A program made the position numbers and the translations under genes. A DNA stretch of 64,000 nt from Thelonectria olida (lineage: Eukaryota > Ascomycota > Sordariomycetes > Hypocreales > Nectriaceae), in NCBI GenBank assembly GCA_020736575.1, contig JAGPYM010000005.1:372001-436000 (forward strand), read 5' to 3'. The notes under the pieces were generated by a model. That model worked only from the letters and a program-made list of their open reading frames with translations, did not search any database and was not told where the DNA came from. The stretch's first letter is position 1, and each line of letters opens with the position of its first letter. Positions 1-12,148 of the stretch are shown one piece after another.

Positions 1-1
1 T

Positions 2-403
2 GACTTCCTGATGCTCCAGGGCCGCCCCTGCCAGGTCATCCGTATCTCTACCTCCTCTGCCACCGGCCAGTACCGCTACCTTGGTGTCGACCTCTTCACC
101 AAGCAGCTTCATGAGGAGTCCTCTTTCGTCTCCAACCCCGCCCCCAGCGTTGTCGTCCAGACCATGCTCGGCCCTGTCTTCAAGCAGTACCGTGTCCTTG
201 ACATGCAGGAGGGCTACATCGTCGCCATGACCGAGACTGGCGACGTCAAGCAGGGTCTCCCTGTCATTGACCAGTCCAACCTGTACACTCGCCTCAACCA
301 GGCTTTCGAGTCTGGCCGTGGCAGCGTCCGCGTCCTGGTCCTCAACGATGGTGGCCGTGAGCTCGCCGTCGACATGAAGGTCATCCACGGCTCTCGCCTG
401 TAA
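2..403 (+). CDS. hex1: Woronin body major protein HEX-1, 3' part (gene cut by window edge)
   Basis: This is the last 133 codons of HEX-1, the eIF5A-related protein that self-assembles into the crystalline core of Woronin bodies, the peroxisome-derived organelles that plug septal pores after hyphal injury. The frame is open from base 2 and ends with TAA at 401-403. The visible segment covers the eIF5A-like fold, including a GRPCQVIRIST stretch near the start and a conserved GDVKQGLPVIDQSNLYTRL block. The chain ends in Ser-Arg-Leu, the peroxisomal targeting signal PTS1 known for HEX-1. Translation factor eIF5A itself lacks such a tail, so the paralogue assignment is firm. The N-terminal exons lie outside the window, so length and intron number cannot be judged. 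Confidence 0.95.
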   Translation, partial: DFLMLQGRPCQVIRISTSSATGQYRYLGVDLFTKQLHEESSFVSNPAPSVVVQTMLGPVFKQYRVLDMQEGYIVAMTETGDVKQGLPVIDQSNLYTRLNQAFESGRGSVRVLVLNDGGRELAVDMKVIHGSRL

Positions 404-1322
404 GCGTGTCAATTTCTTAGGGGCCGCAGCGTGCGTCTTCCCAAGATGAGCCACGGCAACGCTACTGGCTCCTCGAAATGGAGGACAGGTTGTCCTGGCG
501 CCTGCGAAGTTTGTATCATGGGATTTGTATGAAGCGGTCAGCTGTTGGATCAAGATTGGAGAAATTGTTGGAAACGGAAATATGGAGTCTTTGCGTAGAA
601 GGGAAGTTCCTGTACATGGACTATAGTAATTTGACAATTGATTCCATATCTCAATCGCAACCTACATGTAATTGCCCGTCAAGGTTCTCATCGTGACACC
701 ACCAAGGTTCCATGCCGTGCGCCGCTAACTTTTCTTGGAAGCACGGCCCGTTCCATCTGACCAACAGGACGAGAACGTGTTGAATTCTCCTTCATCCGAG
801 TGCGAAGGCTGCTGGTGTCGGGATAAGTGGGCGAGGGGCTGATTCTTTGCTTGATTGATGTTGGCTCACGATGTTTCGATCTGAGAGCTATGAGGTAAGT
901 GATCGATCCTCTCCATCCTCCATCTGACTCCATCTTCGGCACAGGCGGCGCATCACGAGACCTGCCTTATCCAACCACATCCCCCGCACCGCCTTTGAGG
1001 CAGTTCATGGGGTTGGTGTCATGGTAAACTAACCCCAGATAGGCACTTAGCTGTCGCAAAGCAGCATCAAGCTTGAGTGATTGATAAGGAACAGGCCTGC
1101 ACGTGTCTGACCAGCCCACCCAGACCATCTTTGGATTGCGAAGCATCCATCGCCCTGTCGTCTCTTTCAACCTTTTCCATCTATCTTTCTCTGTAAAGGT
1201 TATACTCATCCTCAGACTTCGTACCTGCCGCCTGTCAAACTTACCCCGCTCGCACCTACATAAAGAGCCAGCGACTCGCTCACCTTGGTTAACCACCACC
1301 TTTCTTCTCTGCCAACATCAAA
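404..1322 (+). promoter_or_regulatory. hex1 3' region and promoter/leader of the downstream aminopeptidase gene
   Basis: This 919 bp spacer lies between two plus-strand genes. The first part presumably carries the hex1 3' UTR. From 1024 to the ATG at 1323 there is no other ATG, and the sequence becomes rich in C and T, as expected for a fungal leader. I see no further gene here. Confidence 0.5.
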
Positions 1323-2899
1323 ATGGGAGCCGATCAATCAAAGCTAGTCGAACCCACAATGCACGAGAAAGCAGTACTCGAGCGCCTTCGCACCCTCCAG
1401 ATGGAGGATGACTACGTTGAAGTCACGAGCGACTCCGAGAAGGCCACTGTCGGTTCGCTCATGCGGGAGGCTGAGGGGCTCCCAGTGCCTGTTCTACAGT
1501 CATGGCAGACCGACATCCTCAAGGATCCCAAGAACAAGTAAGCATCTCGATTCTTACATGTTCAAGCTCACCAATACTAATACGACCGTCACCAAGACTT
1601 GCTCTAACCGCCCTGAGCGGCCTCAATCCCCGCCAGGTTCTCACCTCAATGCCTACAGTAGTCGCGGACCAGCAGATTTACAACGTCAAGATTCCTTTCG
1701 AGGGCGCCCCCATTACCAACCAGCGCTCCAGCGGCCGTTGCTGGCTTTTCGCCTCAACCAATGTCTTCCGGGTCGCCCTCATGAAGCGTTACAACCTGGA
1801 TAGCTTTGAGCTGTCCCAGGCTTACCTGTTTTACTGGGACAAGCTAGAGAAGTCCAACTGGTTTTTGGAGCAAATCATTGACACTGCTGATGAGGACCTC
1901 GAGGGGCGACTTGTCCAGACTCTCCTGGGCGACATTGTGTCTGATGGTGGCCAGTGGGACATGGTTTACAACTTAGTCGACAAGTACGGCGTTGTGCCAC
2001 AAGCCCTTTACCCGGATAGCTACAATGCTATGAACTCGGGGGTGCTGAACACCATCGTCAAGACTAAACTTCGAGAGTTTGCCTTGAAGCTCCGCGCCCT
2101 CGTAAACTCTAACGATGTCACTGCTGCTGCCCTCTCCTCGGCCAAGGAGAAGATGCTCCGCGAGATCTCACTTATCATGACCCTCCTCCTGGGACCCCCT
2201 CCAAGCCCCGATGATGAATTCACTTGGCAGTACAACGACAAGGACGGCAAGGCTCAGGAGATCAAGATTACTCCCAAGAACTTTGCTGTCAACACATACA
2301 GCAACGACTTTAAGTATGCTACCTATCATGCCATCAGCAACATGATCTCTCTTGTTCATGACCCTCGACATGAGACATTTACTCCCCTTACCGTCTCTCG
2401 ACTCGGGAACATCGTTGGTGGCCGCGGCATCAGCTACGTCAACGTCGACATGGACACCCTCAAGGGTGTATGCATCAAGATGCTGAAGGCTGGCCTTCCT
2501 ATCTTCTTTGGTAGTGACGTGGGTAAGTTTAGCGATTCTAAGTCAGGAATTATGGACCTAGATCTCTTCGACTACGACCTGGGCTTCAATACAAGCCTCC
2601 TGGGGATGAACAAGGCTCAGAGACTGATGACTGGAGAGAGCCAGATGACTCACGCCATGGTCCTGACGGCTGTTCACGTTGACGAAGAGACCGGGAAGCC
2701 TGTGCGATGGCGAGTGCAGAATAGTTGGGGGACCGACGCTGGAGACAAGGGATGGTTCGTCATGAGTGACGCATGGATGGATGAGTTCGTGTATCAAGCT
2801 GTGGTCGACCTGCGTCTCTGTGGAAAGGATGTCAGGCAGGTGCTCAAGAAGAAGCCCACAGTCCTTCCCCTCTGGGACCCCATGGGCTCTCTTGCCTAA
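1323..2899 (+). CDS. LAP3: Bleomycin hydrolase / cysteine aminopeptidase (C1B peptidase), two exons
   Basis: The product is a 505-residue bleomycin hydrolase-type cysteine aminopeptidase, a self-compartmentalising hexameric peptidase that trims peptides and hydrolyses homocysteine thiolactone and bleomycin in family members. Exons are 1323-1537 and 1597-2899. The 59 bp intron has a GTAAGC donor, an ACTAATA branch site and an AG that restores phase and joins ...DPKNK to LALTALSG. The catalytic triad is visible: Cys about 120 in SSGRCWLFAS, His about 424 in MTHAMVL and Asn about 447 in VQNSWG. The C-terminus ends ...WDPMGSLA; in the family the last residues enter the active site, so a complete end matters. 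The chain starts MGADQSK, which fits an N-myristoylation signal. The start is the first ATG after 300 ATG-free bases. Confidence 0.93.
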
Positions 2900-4436
2900 G
2901 AAACCTTCTGTTTGGCCAGCCCGTGCATGATAGGTTATGCCTGGGAGGCAACCAGTTTAAAGTGTCCTTGTGACTCTTCGAACCGGGTTGCTCAGCCAAT
3001 ACATGACAAGCACGGGAGGCGAGAGAATTGATGCGACTGGACGCTTGGGCTCGGTATGGAAGCTCCGAGGATGACGGATTATTGGAACCTGAGGGTTGAT
3101 GATGATGCAGTGTGATCTGATTTGCGTAACAGGGCAAATGGCAACTTGAGGCGCGTGCAAGACAGAGCAGGCTTCAGAAGCGACGAAGGACTTACAAGTG
3201 ACGAGTTACTAGCAAACTATGAATGACATTTCTTTGATTCCATCCCCCCAGGCCATGCGGCTATGCCCGGCCATGTGGTCGATGTTTACTAGAGAACTGC
3301 CCTTGCTCGCAACGAACAACCAGAAAGGTAGCAAGGTTCCCATGCGGGATGCCTTTATTGACAGGAGGATAGTCGACGTATCTTCAACGGACCAGCCCCG
3401 ACAAGTCGTGACAAGGATGAGCACGACAGATCTTCACCTGGGCATCAAGCGTCTCCGGAGAAATACTTCGTAGATGCCCAAGCTTCAGAAATATCCCTGG
3501 CTTCTCGGCCTCGGTGTTAATGTTGACTTCCGCTAGACGACTCCTCTCCCCACTAGGGGCAAAATAAGTACACGCAGCCGAAGTCCATCCATCACATGAA
3601 CTACGGTGGTTTTCTTTTTTTCCTGCCCGGGTCTTCTGATCGTCACCGAGGCGAGCGAAGGGCTGTCAGCGGGCAAGAGATGCCAACTCATCACCGGCGG
3701 CGGCGGCCTACATATCGGTTGCAGCAGTCCCTCACCTCTCTGTTGCAGGAAAAAAAGGACGCCACCGTTACCACCATGCTTAGGGCGAGATGGGGTCGAA
3801 AACGACGGGGGTGATCCCTTTCGGAAGCGACAGGGTCCAGCTGTCCCTGCCCAACTCGAAGGTAAAACGGGGTCAAATCAAGTTTCTATCTGGACGGTTA
3901 TTTTTTCTGGAATGCGGACAGGACGCGCTATTCGAGGCGAAGCAACCACCTGCGGAGCCGTGCTAGCTCAATTCTTGACGTCTTCCTCGGCCTTTCTAGC
4001 GCTGGTGCAATGTTTTGAGTTGACGGATGGATGTGAGGTGCCCTTCGGTGTGTGTAAGTCGACGGGAGGCCGTGCTTTCAGTCGCTTGTTGGGTTTTGGT
4101 TGGGCGTCGTGTGTTGAAGACGACACACTATGCACGGTTCCCCGTCACCCCCTTTCCCCGATGGCTTGCAGCATGATCAGTGAAGGTGAACATGAGTGGT
4201 GAGCTACAGGCCAGTGAGAGGAGCTTGCAGTATTATCCGGGGTTGTTCATGCTGTTCAAGAGGCTGTCACAGGTTCGGGTCGGTGGCCGGGACGGCTCGA
4301 CGGGTAACGTGAGTGCGGCAGTCGTGTCGTCTCGATGGTCGTCGCGATGACCAATGCCTCAAGATGCGTTGGGGGATCAAGGTCAGACTCGGGGCAAGAA
4401 CTAGCCGATAATAGCCAGAGATCGCTGTCGGCGGAT

Positions 4437-4460
4437 GAGGAGGGAGGGAGGGAGGGAGGA
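4437..4460. repeat. (GAGG)n simple repeat
   Basis: A purine-rich tetranucleotide microsatellite of about six GAGG-type units in noncoding DNA. No function is apparent. Confidence 0.85.
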
Positions 4461-4976
4461 ATAAGCCACGAGGGGTGTGGGAAGCGCAGTTGAACGTCGA
4501 CCACGTACGAAGCAGTGAAGCCGCTGATGTTCATGCAAGTACTGTTGACTCCCGGGAACGTTGGTCTCCAAGAAGGCTTCTGGGTGGCGTTAATACCCTG
4601 CCTTTCTTGCTGGCTAAAGCATGATGAAGTCGACTGGGGAGTCAGAATTCACAGGTTGAGAGCACGTCAGTCCCGAATCATGCTGATCAGGCACGTCGTG
4701 TATCGCACGTCTTGGGTAGCACAGCATGATAGAGCCCCAAGCTGTGCAACCAAGATGATGGATGATCCTATGCGGTGTGCAAAGTAGACATGCCGCGCCA
4801 TTCGAGGCTTACGGATGTAGGTACGGATAGATAGGACATGACTGGCCTCCGTTGGAGATGATGCATAATGAACATCTAGGCAGCCGTGACCTTACGTTGA
4901 GAAATCGTTTGACGATAGCATTGTCTTAAAATTGCTCGATTACTCGGTCAACCGCTGCACACTGAGTTGTTTCCTG

Positions 4977-5006
4977 GTGAGATGTCAGTGAGATGTCAGT
5001 GAGATG
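4977..5006. repeat. 11-bp tandem repeat GTGAGATGTCA, 2.7 copies
   Basis: Two perfect 11-bp units (4977-4987 and 4988-4998) are followed by eight bases of a third. It lies in noncoding DNA. The unit length matches two other tandem repeats in this window (26557 and 44359), although the unit sequences differ. Confidence 0.85.
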
Positions 5007-6991
5007 GATGCGGACATGCATTGCAAGGAGGCGGCACATGATGCTCACCGCTCAGCGATAGAGGTGTTGTTGCAGGTCACGCTCAAGAGGGCCTTACCCA
5101 ATCATGTACTATGGGTGGTGGTTCTACCTGGTATCTGGGAGAGCCAATTAACCTGTTTCCGAGTTCTTTCGAGTTGTATTCCGGTGAAGCAGATGCATTC
5201 ACCCGTCAAGCTGATGGATGCCATCATCAACAACTTCGCACTCACTCCTCACTCTCGACTTCAATCAGGGATCATGAGGCCCGGGAGCGTTCCGGTACTA
5301 TCTCAAAGGCCATTCGTCAATAAAACCTAGCGCTCCTCGCGCTTCATGCTCAACAGTGGCATATGCTGTCACACGCATCACACGCCCACCAGTAGGTGGG
5401 ATAGACAGCCGTCAATCAACCAACCCCGCATAATGGTCGAGGATAAGGCGGCCAAGCGCGGTAAACGGCGTTTTACTGCTATGCGTCAGATCCAGTTTCA
5501 ATCTCTCACTCGCAAAGGCGGGTGTTTGATGTCGTTGTTGAAACAAAGCTGTCGTTTCCCCCCAGCTTCCCTCCTCTTTCTCTCGATGTCTGAGGAGATA
5601 GAGCAGATCAACTAAACGTAGGAGACACCGCACCAAGGCACAGAGTCAAAGCTTGTTGCGTTACGCAGAAGCCTACAGCTTACATGCACCCCGTAAGACC
5701 CCGTTGCGGGGCCCGAACCGGAAAGGGCTCAGCTGGAGGGCATTAACGTATCCTGCGGAATGACCAACTCTGGTGAACGATGGCTTCGGATGCGTGGCAT
5801 GGAGAGAGGCAGCTAATGGGAAGGAGGCGGCAGCAGTGTGGGTGAGATCGGGATGCAACAGACACAGATAGAGTATGCTACAACATGGATGATATGATGA
5901 CATGGCCGATCTGATGAAACCAGCGGCGATGCAGGCAACGAGTCGTGCATTTACATGTCCATGCCCGTAGGCGCAGCGCCGATCGACGACAGTTGGGTGG
6001 ACAGGAAGATATCCGGTCCGTGTTCCTTTCGCAGCAGACGACGGATCACGGGCTGTCCCCGAAACTGCGAGATTATGTGACTACGTATCCATATGAGAGA
6101 TCAAGATTGATGGAGGAAGCTTGGGATAGAGAGGGGCTTGTGCGGGTTGTCAGAGGGAGCAGGTTCATAGCCTCGAGGCTGAAGAGGACTGGACTGACTG
6201 GCTGGTCCCCTGCTCGCATTGAGATCCATTAGGATTGAGATTAGATGAGATTCCGCCTCTAACCTACGCCAACAGCAGAAGTCCACCCGCTAGGAGACGG
6301 AAATTTCGTCACTCCTTCGTCGCAGCATGTTGGGCAGCTATTCGCAGACAGACAAGCGTGGTCGCCCAAAGGGACCGTCTCAAATAGCAACCAACGGCCC
6401 AATGGGGGTGGCGCGCTTGCGAGTTGAAACTCGGACGAGTCAAACGTCGGGCGGCTGTGGCTTCATCATGGCGCGCTTCGCTCTGCTGAGGAACAAATAG
6501 ACTCCTCGATACGTCGGTGTCACCATCGCGAAGGCAAGGCGAAGACTTCGATAGGACAGCGCAGTATTGGGTTGCCCGGCCACAGTGAAGACGTCGTTAT
6601 CGTTGTACAGCGTTCAGGTAGGTCTAGGAATAGGCGCGGATGGCCTCGTTTGGTGGGTTGGACGAGGGTGATTGGATTCAACGCAGAAAATACGAATAGA
6701 CAACAACCGTTTTCGAAGCAAAGACCCATGGGGGCCTCTTCCTTCCTCCTCTGACTCTTGAGTCGTCATTGCTCAGCCCGCTTTGTCCAAGCCAACTTCC
6801 ATGTTTTGGATCGATCAAGGGCTTCCATTTATTAAGCTGGAGCACGCTCTCTCTACTAGCCTTCGCCCTTTTGCTTTTGCTGTTTCTTACTCAATATCAA
6901 TTCTCGGCCCAAACAGAAAACATACTATCCAGTTGTCTAGTTCTTGCTTTTTTTCTTCTTCTTCCTTCTTCTTTCCATCGGAACATTGATG

Positions 6992-9449
6992 CCCAACTGC
7001 CACGTCCACCAAACCCGCATAATCGCGGAGTAGCAAGATCCCCAAAAGGCTCTTCCTTCCTTCCCATATCTCGAGTACCAGTAACAAAACCCTCGAGGCG
7101 GCTCCTCCATTCGCGCACAACCTCCCTTGCGCACAAACACCATACGCCCTGAACTTCGATTTGCCGAGGGCACTCCAACACTTCTCTCCAATTGAACGGG
7201 TGTCGAGTGCATAATCGCCGTCATCGCCGTCATCGTCTCCCTTCGATCATCCATCGCGTCGTTGCGATTTTGCCACGGCGGAACAAGTCAACCGGGAGCC
7301 TCCTTGGGGCCCGGTGACGGACGAGAACCTAACGAACGAAAATAGAGTGGAAACGAACACATTGGAGGGTGGGACGCAAGCCCGTCCCGTCGCCAAGCAA
7401 ATATCAACCACGACCCTATTACGACGAATCCAACTCCAACAGAGACGTCTACAAATACAAAGTAGATACGCCGCAGTCCTGCCTGCCGAACCCAGGGAGC
7501 TCGTGTCATCCGAGTTGCAGAGCCTCAACCGCCAGCGCTCCGCTAGGACCGACCCCTAGGGACCCATCCAAACCAGCATTCTCGAAAGAGCCCGACGCTT
7601 GTCCTTGCAACGTTGGGGCCCAATCCTGCTTCAAGGTTGCAGACATAACCCCATCGAAGCATTAGTACTCCACTCCTCGATCTAGGACCGGGAACCCAAG
7701 TTCAAGTTTCAACCTGCGAGAGCTTGTTTCTCGTACCTGAGGGTGACCTTTTCATTTGGTGTCAACCACCACCAGAACAAAGTATCCACCCACGGGCGGA
7801 GGCGATTCATCCATCCAACCGACCAAGAGGTCAAAGTCACCTTGTCTCTAAGTATCCAACGGGGGCACCGGCCAACGGCTTCAGGCGCCACCGACTGAAG
7901 CTTTTCTCTTTTCTCTCGTTCGGGGTTCACGCGCCTTACGGATACAGCCCTCATCCGACGCCGCCACCGGGGAATCTACTCGATAGGAAGTCCATTTCAC
8001 CAATTGGTTACATTTCGCTCTGCAAAGGTCAGGTCATTGTACCTTCAAGTCAGAGGGTGGCCGGATAGTAGGTCGCCAACAATTCCCAGGCCCATTACGT
8101 CTCTGCTAAATCCGGCCAAGTACAACACAGGATTGAAATAAAGGGTGCGAAGTACTTCGTCCGAATACACGGCGAAAGAAAAGAGAAACTTGAAGATAAC
8201 TAGGGGCTCGGACGGCGTGCGCTAGCTTTCGCTGACAAGCGAGTGACGTTACTTGGTGTCACTTGCAGTCACTTGCAACGGAGAGGCGTTGAGCCCAATT
8301 TGAAAAAAGGTTCCTTCGACCGACGCCAGTGGCCTGTCTGCCCCGTCCAAAAGCTGGCCCACGTCACTGCATACGATCGTCATCGGCACTCCCATCGTGA
8401 GCTTCGATAACTACTTGCTTGACTCGGCTTGGCTGGTCTCCGTACCGCTCTCTTGGCCGCTACTACAGAGTACGTTAGTTCTTATCGACTCCAACAGGTC
8501 TTTTCTATCATTCATATTGACCCCGGTAGTTATAGAATCTCGGCGAAGCTCAGTCACTATTCCGGAGCCGGGAGCAAATAAAGCTAGCGGGCAGTTGGGC
8601 ACATCTTGATCTTCCTTGCTTGAGAGGATCAATTGTTACGCTCTGTCCCTGCCTGTCTCAAATCCTTTTCCAACCCTCCACCTGCCTCACCTCTTCACAG
8701 CTTCTCTCTGTATCATATTGTCCCTTCCATCTCCACTCACGCCGGCCTGGTGGAGAGTGTTCCCACCCCGTGGATTCCGTCAGACAAAGGAAGACACCGA
8801 CCCGCCAAGCCGCATTCTCTTGGGATCTCGGATTGACGGCTGCCGACTCAACTGACTGATTTACGGACGAATTGACTGATTAATCAACTGCTTCCCTCTC
8901 AGTTGCTTTGCCTCCGGATAGTTCGCGACCAACACCAAGTCCCTTGATCCTGGACGAGACGTTTCTCTCAGCTCACCTCGCCCCGCTCCTCACGGCAATT
9001 GCTTGTCTTCATCTAGCACGCCGCTCTCATCCGGTCCGAGCGAACCCCGCCAAAAAAGAAGTTCTTCTCTCTTAACCTGCCCACACCTCCAACAAGGGCA
9101 AAGGCGGCTCGCAAAGGATACCCCGCGATTAAATCACCAGGCTTCGATTGCAGTTTTGCCTCGAAATTGCGCTGACGCCTGTCAACAACTTGAGCTCGAC
9201 CCCTCCTCACGTGGCCCTTGCTCCCAACACTCTTCTTCTTGGACGACAAAGACGGTCCTCTTCCTCACCCTCATTTCACACATTCACGGCTAGTTGCAGC
9301 CCAAATACTCACCAGCTGCAGTCTGACTGGTCTTTTGAATTCTCAAATTCGGTAGCCTGTTCTGTGCCCACCCGGATTGACTTGACCAAACCAGACTCCA
9401 TTCCACTTCCTCCTCATCGCACGCAGGGCAATTCCCCTCCACCATCGCC
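6992..9449 (+). promoter_or_regulatory. Very long ATG-free leader region of the DUF8035-type gene
   Basis: Reading every base on the plus strand, I find no ATG between 6992 and the start codon at 9450, a run of 2458 bases where about 38 would be expected at even composition. The reverse-strand equivalent, CAT, occurs about 40 times in the same stretch by hand count, so base composition is not the cause. The segment is rich in C and T. The simplest reading is a very long transcribed leader from which upstream start codons have been purged. The last ATG before it (6989) opens only a 14-codon frame. Promoter and transcription start should lie near or upstream of 6.9 kb. No splice site can be fixed with confidence. 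Confidence 0.6.
8148..8159. repeat. 12-bp perfect palindrome CGAAGTACTTCG
   Basis: A perfect inverted repeat with a GTAC-type centre. Close relatives occur at 16415 (perfect), 17726 (one mismatched pair), 22972 and 26285 (partial), all in gene-free DNA. Confidence 0.6.
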
Positions 9450-12148
9450 ATGGCGGACCGGTATCACGGCCACCCGCATCCTGGGCGGTCTGCCACCTTC
9501 AACAACCCTGCAACAACCTCGCTCCCTGCCAGCATCGGATACACTTCCCTGTATGCTGGTGACATGCACGTTATGCCCTCATCAACCCGGCAGCAGGCGA
9601 CAACATCTGCCGCACCCCGCGGATATGTTACCACCACGTCGTCCGGTGCTCCCTCCAACACCACCACCAGGACCTACGCCGTAACTCAGGATCCTCGTTC
9701 TCAACGGCCAACCACCCGAGACGTTACTCGTGGCCATCGCTCATCTACCCTCGACTCGGCCACTGGCCGTCCTCCAGTCATCATCATGACTACCAAGCAG
9801 GATCGTCCAAATCCCGTTCCTTCTCATACCTCCACCGCTCGTTCCGGTAGTCCCATTCGAGATGACTACCGGGCCAGCGAGGGGCAGTTCTACACACAGC
9901 CTGCCTCATCTATACGTTCCCGCAGCAATGCGCGTCCCTTCAGCGAACATCTGACCGGAGACGACTACGCTCGCAGTAGAGACCCAAGCGACAGTCTGGC
10001 CCGTGAGGCCGACAATTATCGCAGCTCTCGCCCTTCTGTAACTTACCCCAGTAACCCTCGCCATAGTTCATCCACTATCGACTATGGCGATGATGGGTAC
10101 CAGTACACCAATGCCGGTGATCTAGTTCGCTACGATCTTGAGCACCCTCAGTCGTTCCGCTCTCGAAGACACGAGAGTTTTGACCGTGGATATCGCCGCC
10201 CTGATATCAATTACACTCCCGATGGGCGAGTTCTCAATGTTAACACGAGCCCCGACCAGGGCCGCAACTACATCACTACTACCCGTCAGCTCGAAACCCG
10301 CGGAGGGCCTCCTCCTACCACCCGCGGTTTCGATAAGATTCCTAGAGGGTACGATAGCACTCGCGATGCTCCGCCTGCCGCTCCAGTTCCTCCAGATCCC
10401 ACAGTATCGACACTCAGACCTGGAGTCGGTACTGGCGAGGGCAGGCGACCCAGACCTGTTTCTCTATATCAGGAAAGTGCCCCAAGATCACAACATCACG
10501 ATGACTACTACCGCAGCCGTGACGACGAGAAGACGGTGCGAGAGCAGCGGGACTGGGAGCTTGAACCGGAACGATCCTATGGAGCTCTTACGTATGATCC
10601 CCAAACATACGACTCATCCCAACCGGGATACTTCCACGATGATCGAGTAACTAGCCGCGGTTTTGGAATCCGCACTGGTGAACCTGTCGACGAATATGAC
10701 TATCGGAGAGAGCCCATCCGAGTCGAAGAGCCAAAGAAGCGCTCAGATGAGGCCATCTCCCGCGAACCAGAACCTAGCCGGGAGGACCGTCGCCGCAGTC
10801 GCACTGACACCAAGGAGTCCTCTCGTCGTGAGAGAAGAGAGAGTAAGAAAGACGATGATGAGAAGGAGCGCTCTCGATTCCGCGACAAGATTTCCTCAGG
10901 TCTAGGCATTGCTGCGGCAGCAGTCGGTATCACACCCTCGATAAAGAATGACGACAAGCGCTCCAAGGACGACTCCAAGGGACGACGAGGTTCCGACGAA
11001 GGCCGTGAGCGAAGGCGAGACACGGATGCGCGTGAGGGAAGGCCATCCACCCGCGAACCGGCACGGACGAAAGACTACGAAAGAGAAAAGTCCAGAGACC
11101 GATCCGAAGTCCGGGACAACTCTGACTCAAAGCAACCAAGCCGACGAGAGACTTCCTCTCGAAAGAATGGCGACGCTGTTATCTCTGGGTCCGATTCCGA
11201 TGAGGTCAAGAAGACTAAGCGACGTCACCGAACCTCCGGCGCCTTTAACCCCAACGATGCCACTGAGCTTGCACACCTCAAGGAGCAGCTCGCCGCTATG
11301 AAACCTTCAGACGCGGAGAAGGAGAAGCCCGTGGTGATTGAGACAGCAAGAACTCGTTCCCCTTCACCAATCAAGGCACCAATCAAGGAATCCAAGCCCA
11401 CCAAGGACGCGAAGCCCCGAGGAGACTCGACATCTCCCCCGGTGTCTAAGTCTAGGAGAGATTCATCATCCCCCTCTGATTACAGGCAAGACACTAGTCT
11501 ATCTGATGAAAACCGCGGCCGCGAGGTTGTCGTACCTACTTCGGACAAATCAGTCCGTGTCGTCTCCCCTCCCCGAGATAAGAAGGACGAAAAGCCTCTG
11601 AAGGGTATTCTCAAGGCCCCCAAGGTCAGCTTCCCTGAGGATCCCAACCCCATTCGTGAGGGTGTTGCCCCTCACAAGGAAGATAAAAAGATTAAGGAGG
11701 CACCTCCAGGTGCCAAGTGGACCAAGATTAGCCGCAAGATTGTCAACCCCGAGGCTTTAACGATTGGCAAAGAGAGATTTGAAATTCGGGATGACTTTGT
11801 CATTGTCCTTCGAGTCTTGAGCAAGGAGGAGATCCAAGCCTACGCCTCTGCGACGCAAGTTCTACGAGGTAAGTCAAGCTCTTCTACATAACAACCACCA
11901 GGCCTCGAAATCTGCATACTAACTGCTTTGTAGAGCGGCGTCGACAAGACGACGATAGTGATGATGGAAGAGATGACGATGATAGACGAAAACATCGACA
12001 TCGTCGCCATCGCGACGACGATGATGATAGGGATAGGGACAGGGACAGGGACCGTCCACGACGTCGACGTCACAGGGATGACGATGAGTATGATAACCGA
12101 TCATCCAAAGATCAGGAGCATCACCACCACCACCATCACCGCTACTGA
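9450..12148 (+). CDS. Charged, low-complexity fungal protein with C-terminal DUF8035-type domain
   Basis: The product is an 877-residue protein of unknown function. Exons are 9450-11868 and 11934-12148; the 65 bp intron has a GTAAGT donor, a TACTAAC branch site and a TAG acceptor. Without splicing the frame would end early at 11891. Residues 1-470 are rich in Ser, Arg, Tyr, Pro and Asp and look disordered. Residues 470-750 are strongly charged (Arg/Lys/Glu/Asp). Residues about 755-806 form a compact conserved block (AKWTKISRKIVNPEAL ... FVIVLRVLSKEEIQAYA) that I recognise as the module at the end of many ascomycete proteins now called DUF8035. The tail after the splice is Arg/Asp-repeat rich and ends in seven histidines, Arg, Tyr. 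The ATG has a good context (CGCCATGG) and is the first one in 2.46 kb. The function is not known; an RNA-related or scaffold role would be a guess from composition. Confidence 0.85.

Larger units (their letters stand above)
2900..6991. other. Intergenic stretch without a convincing gene
   Basis: About 4.1 kb hold only short open frames of mixed composition, the longest about 198 codons at 3606-4202. None shows a recognisable domain, the C-ending codon preference of the real genes here, or splice-linked partners. The first few hundred bases probably include the 3' UTR of the aminopeptidase gene. Simple repeats at 4437 and 4977 are listed separately. The last 200 bases turn pyrimidine-rich and may belong to the leader of the DUF8035-type gene. 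Confidence 0.5.

Noticed and set aside
3606..4202. 198-codon plus-strand frame after the aminopeptidase gene
   Set aside because: No domain, no coding-like codon use and no splice partners.
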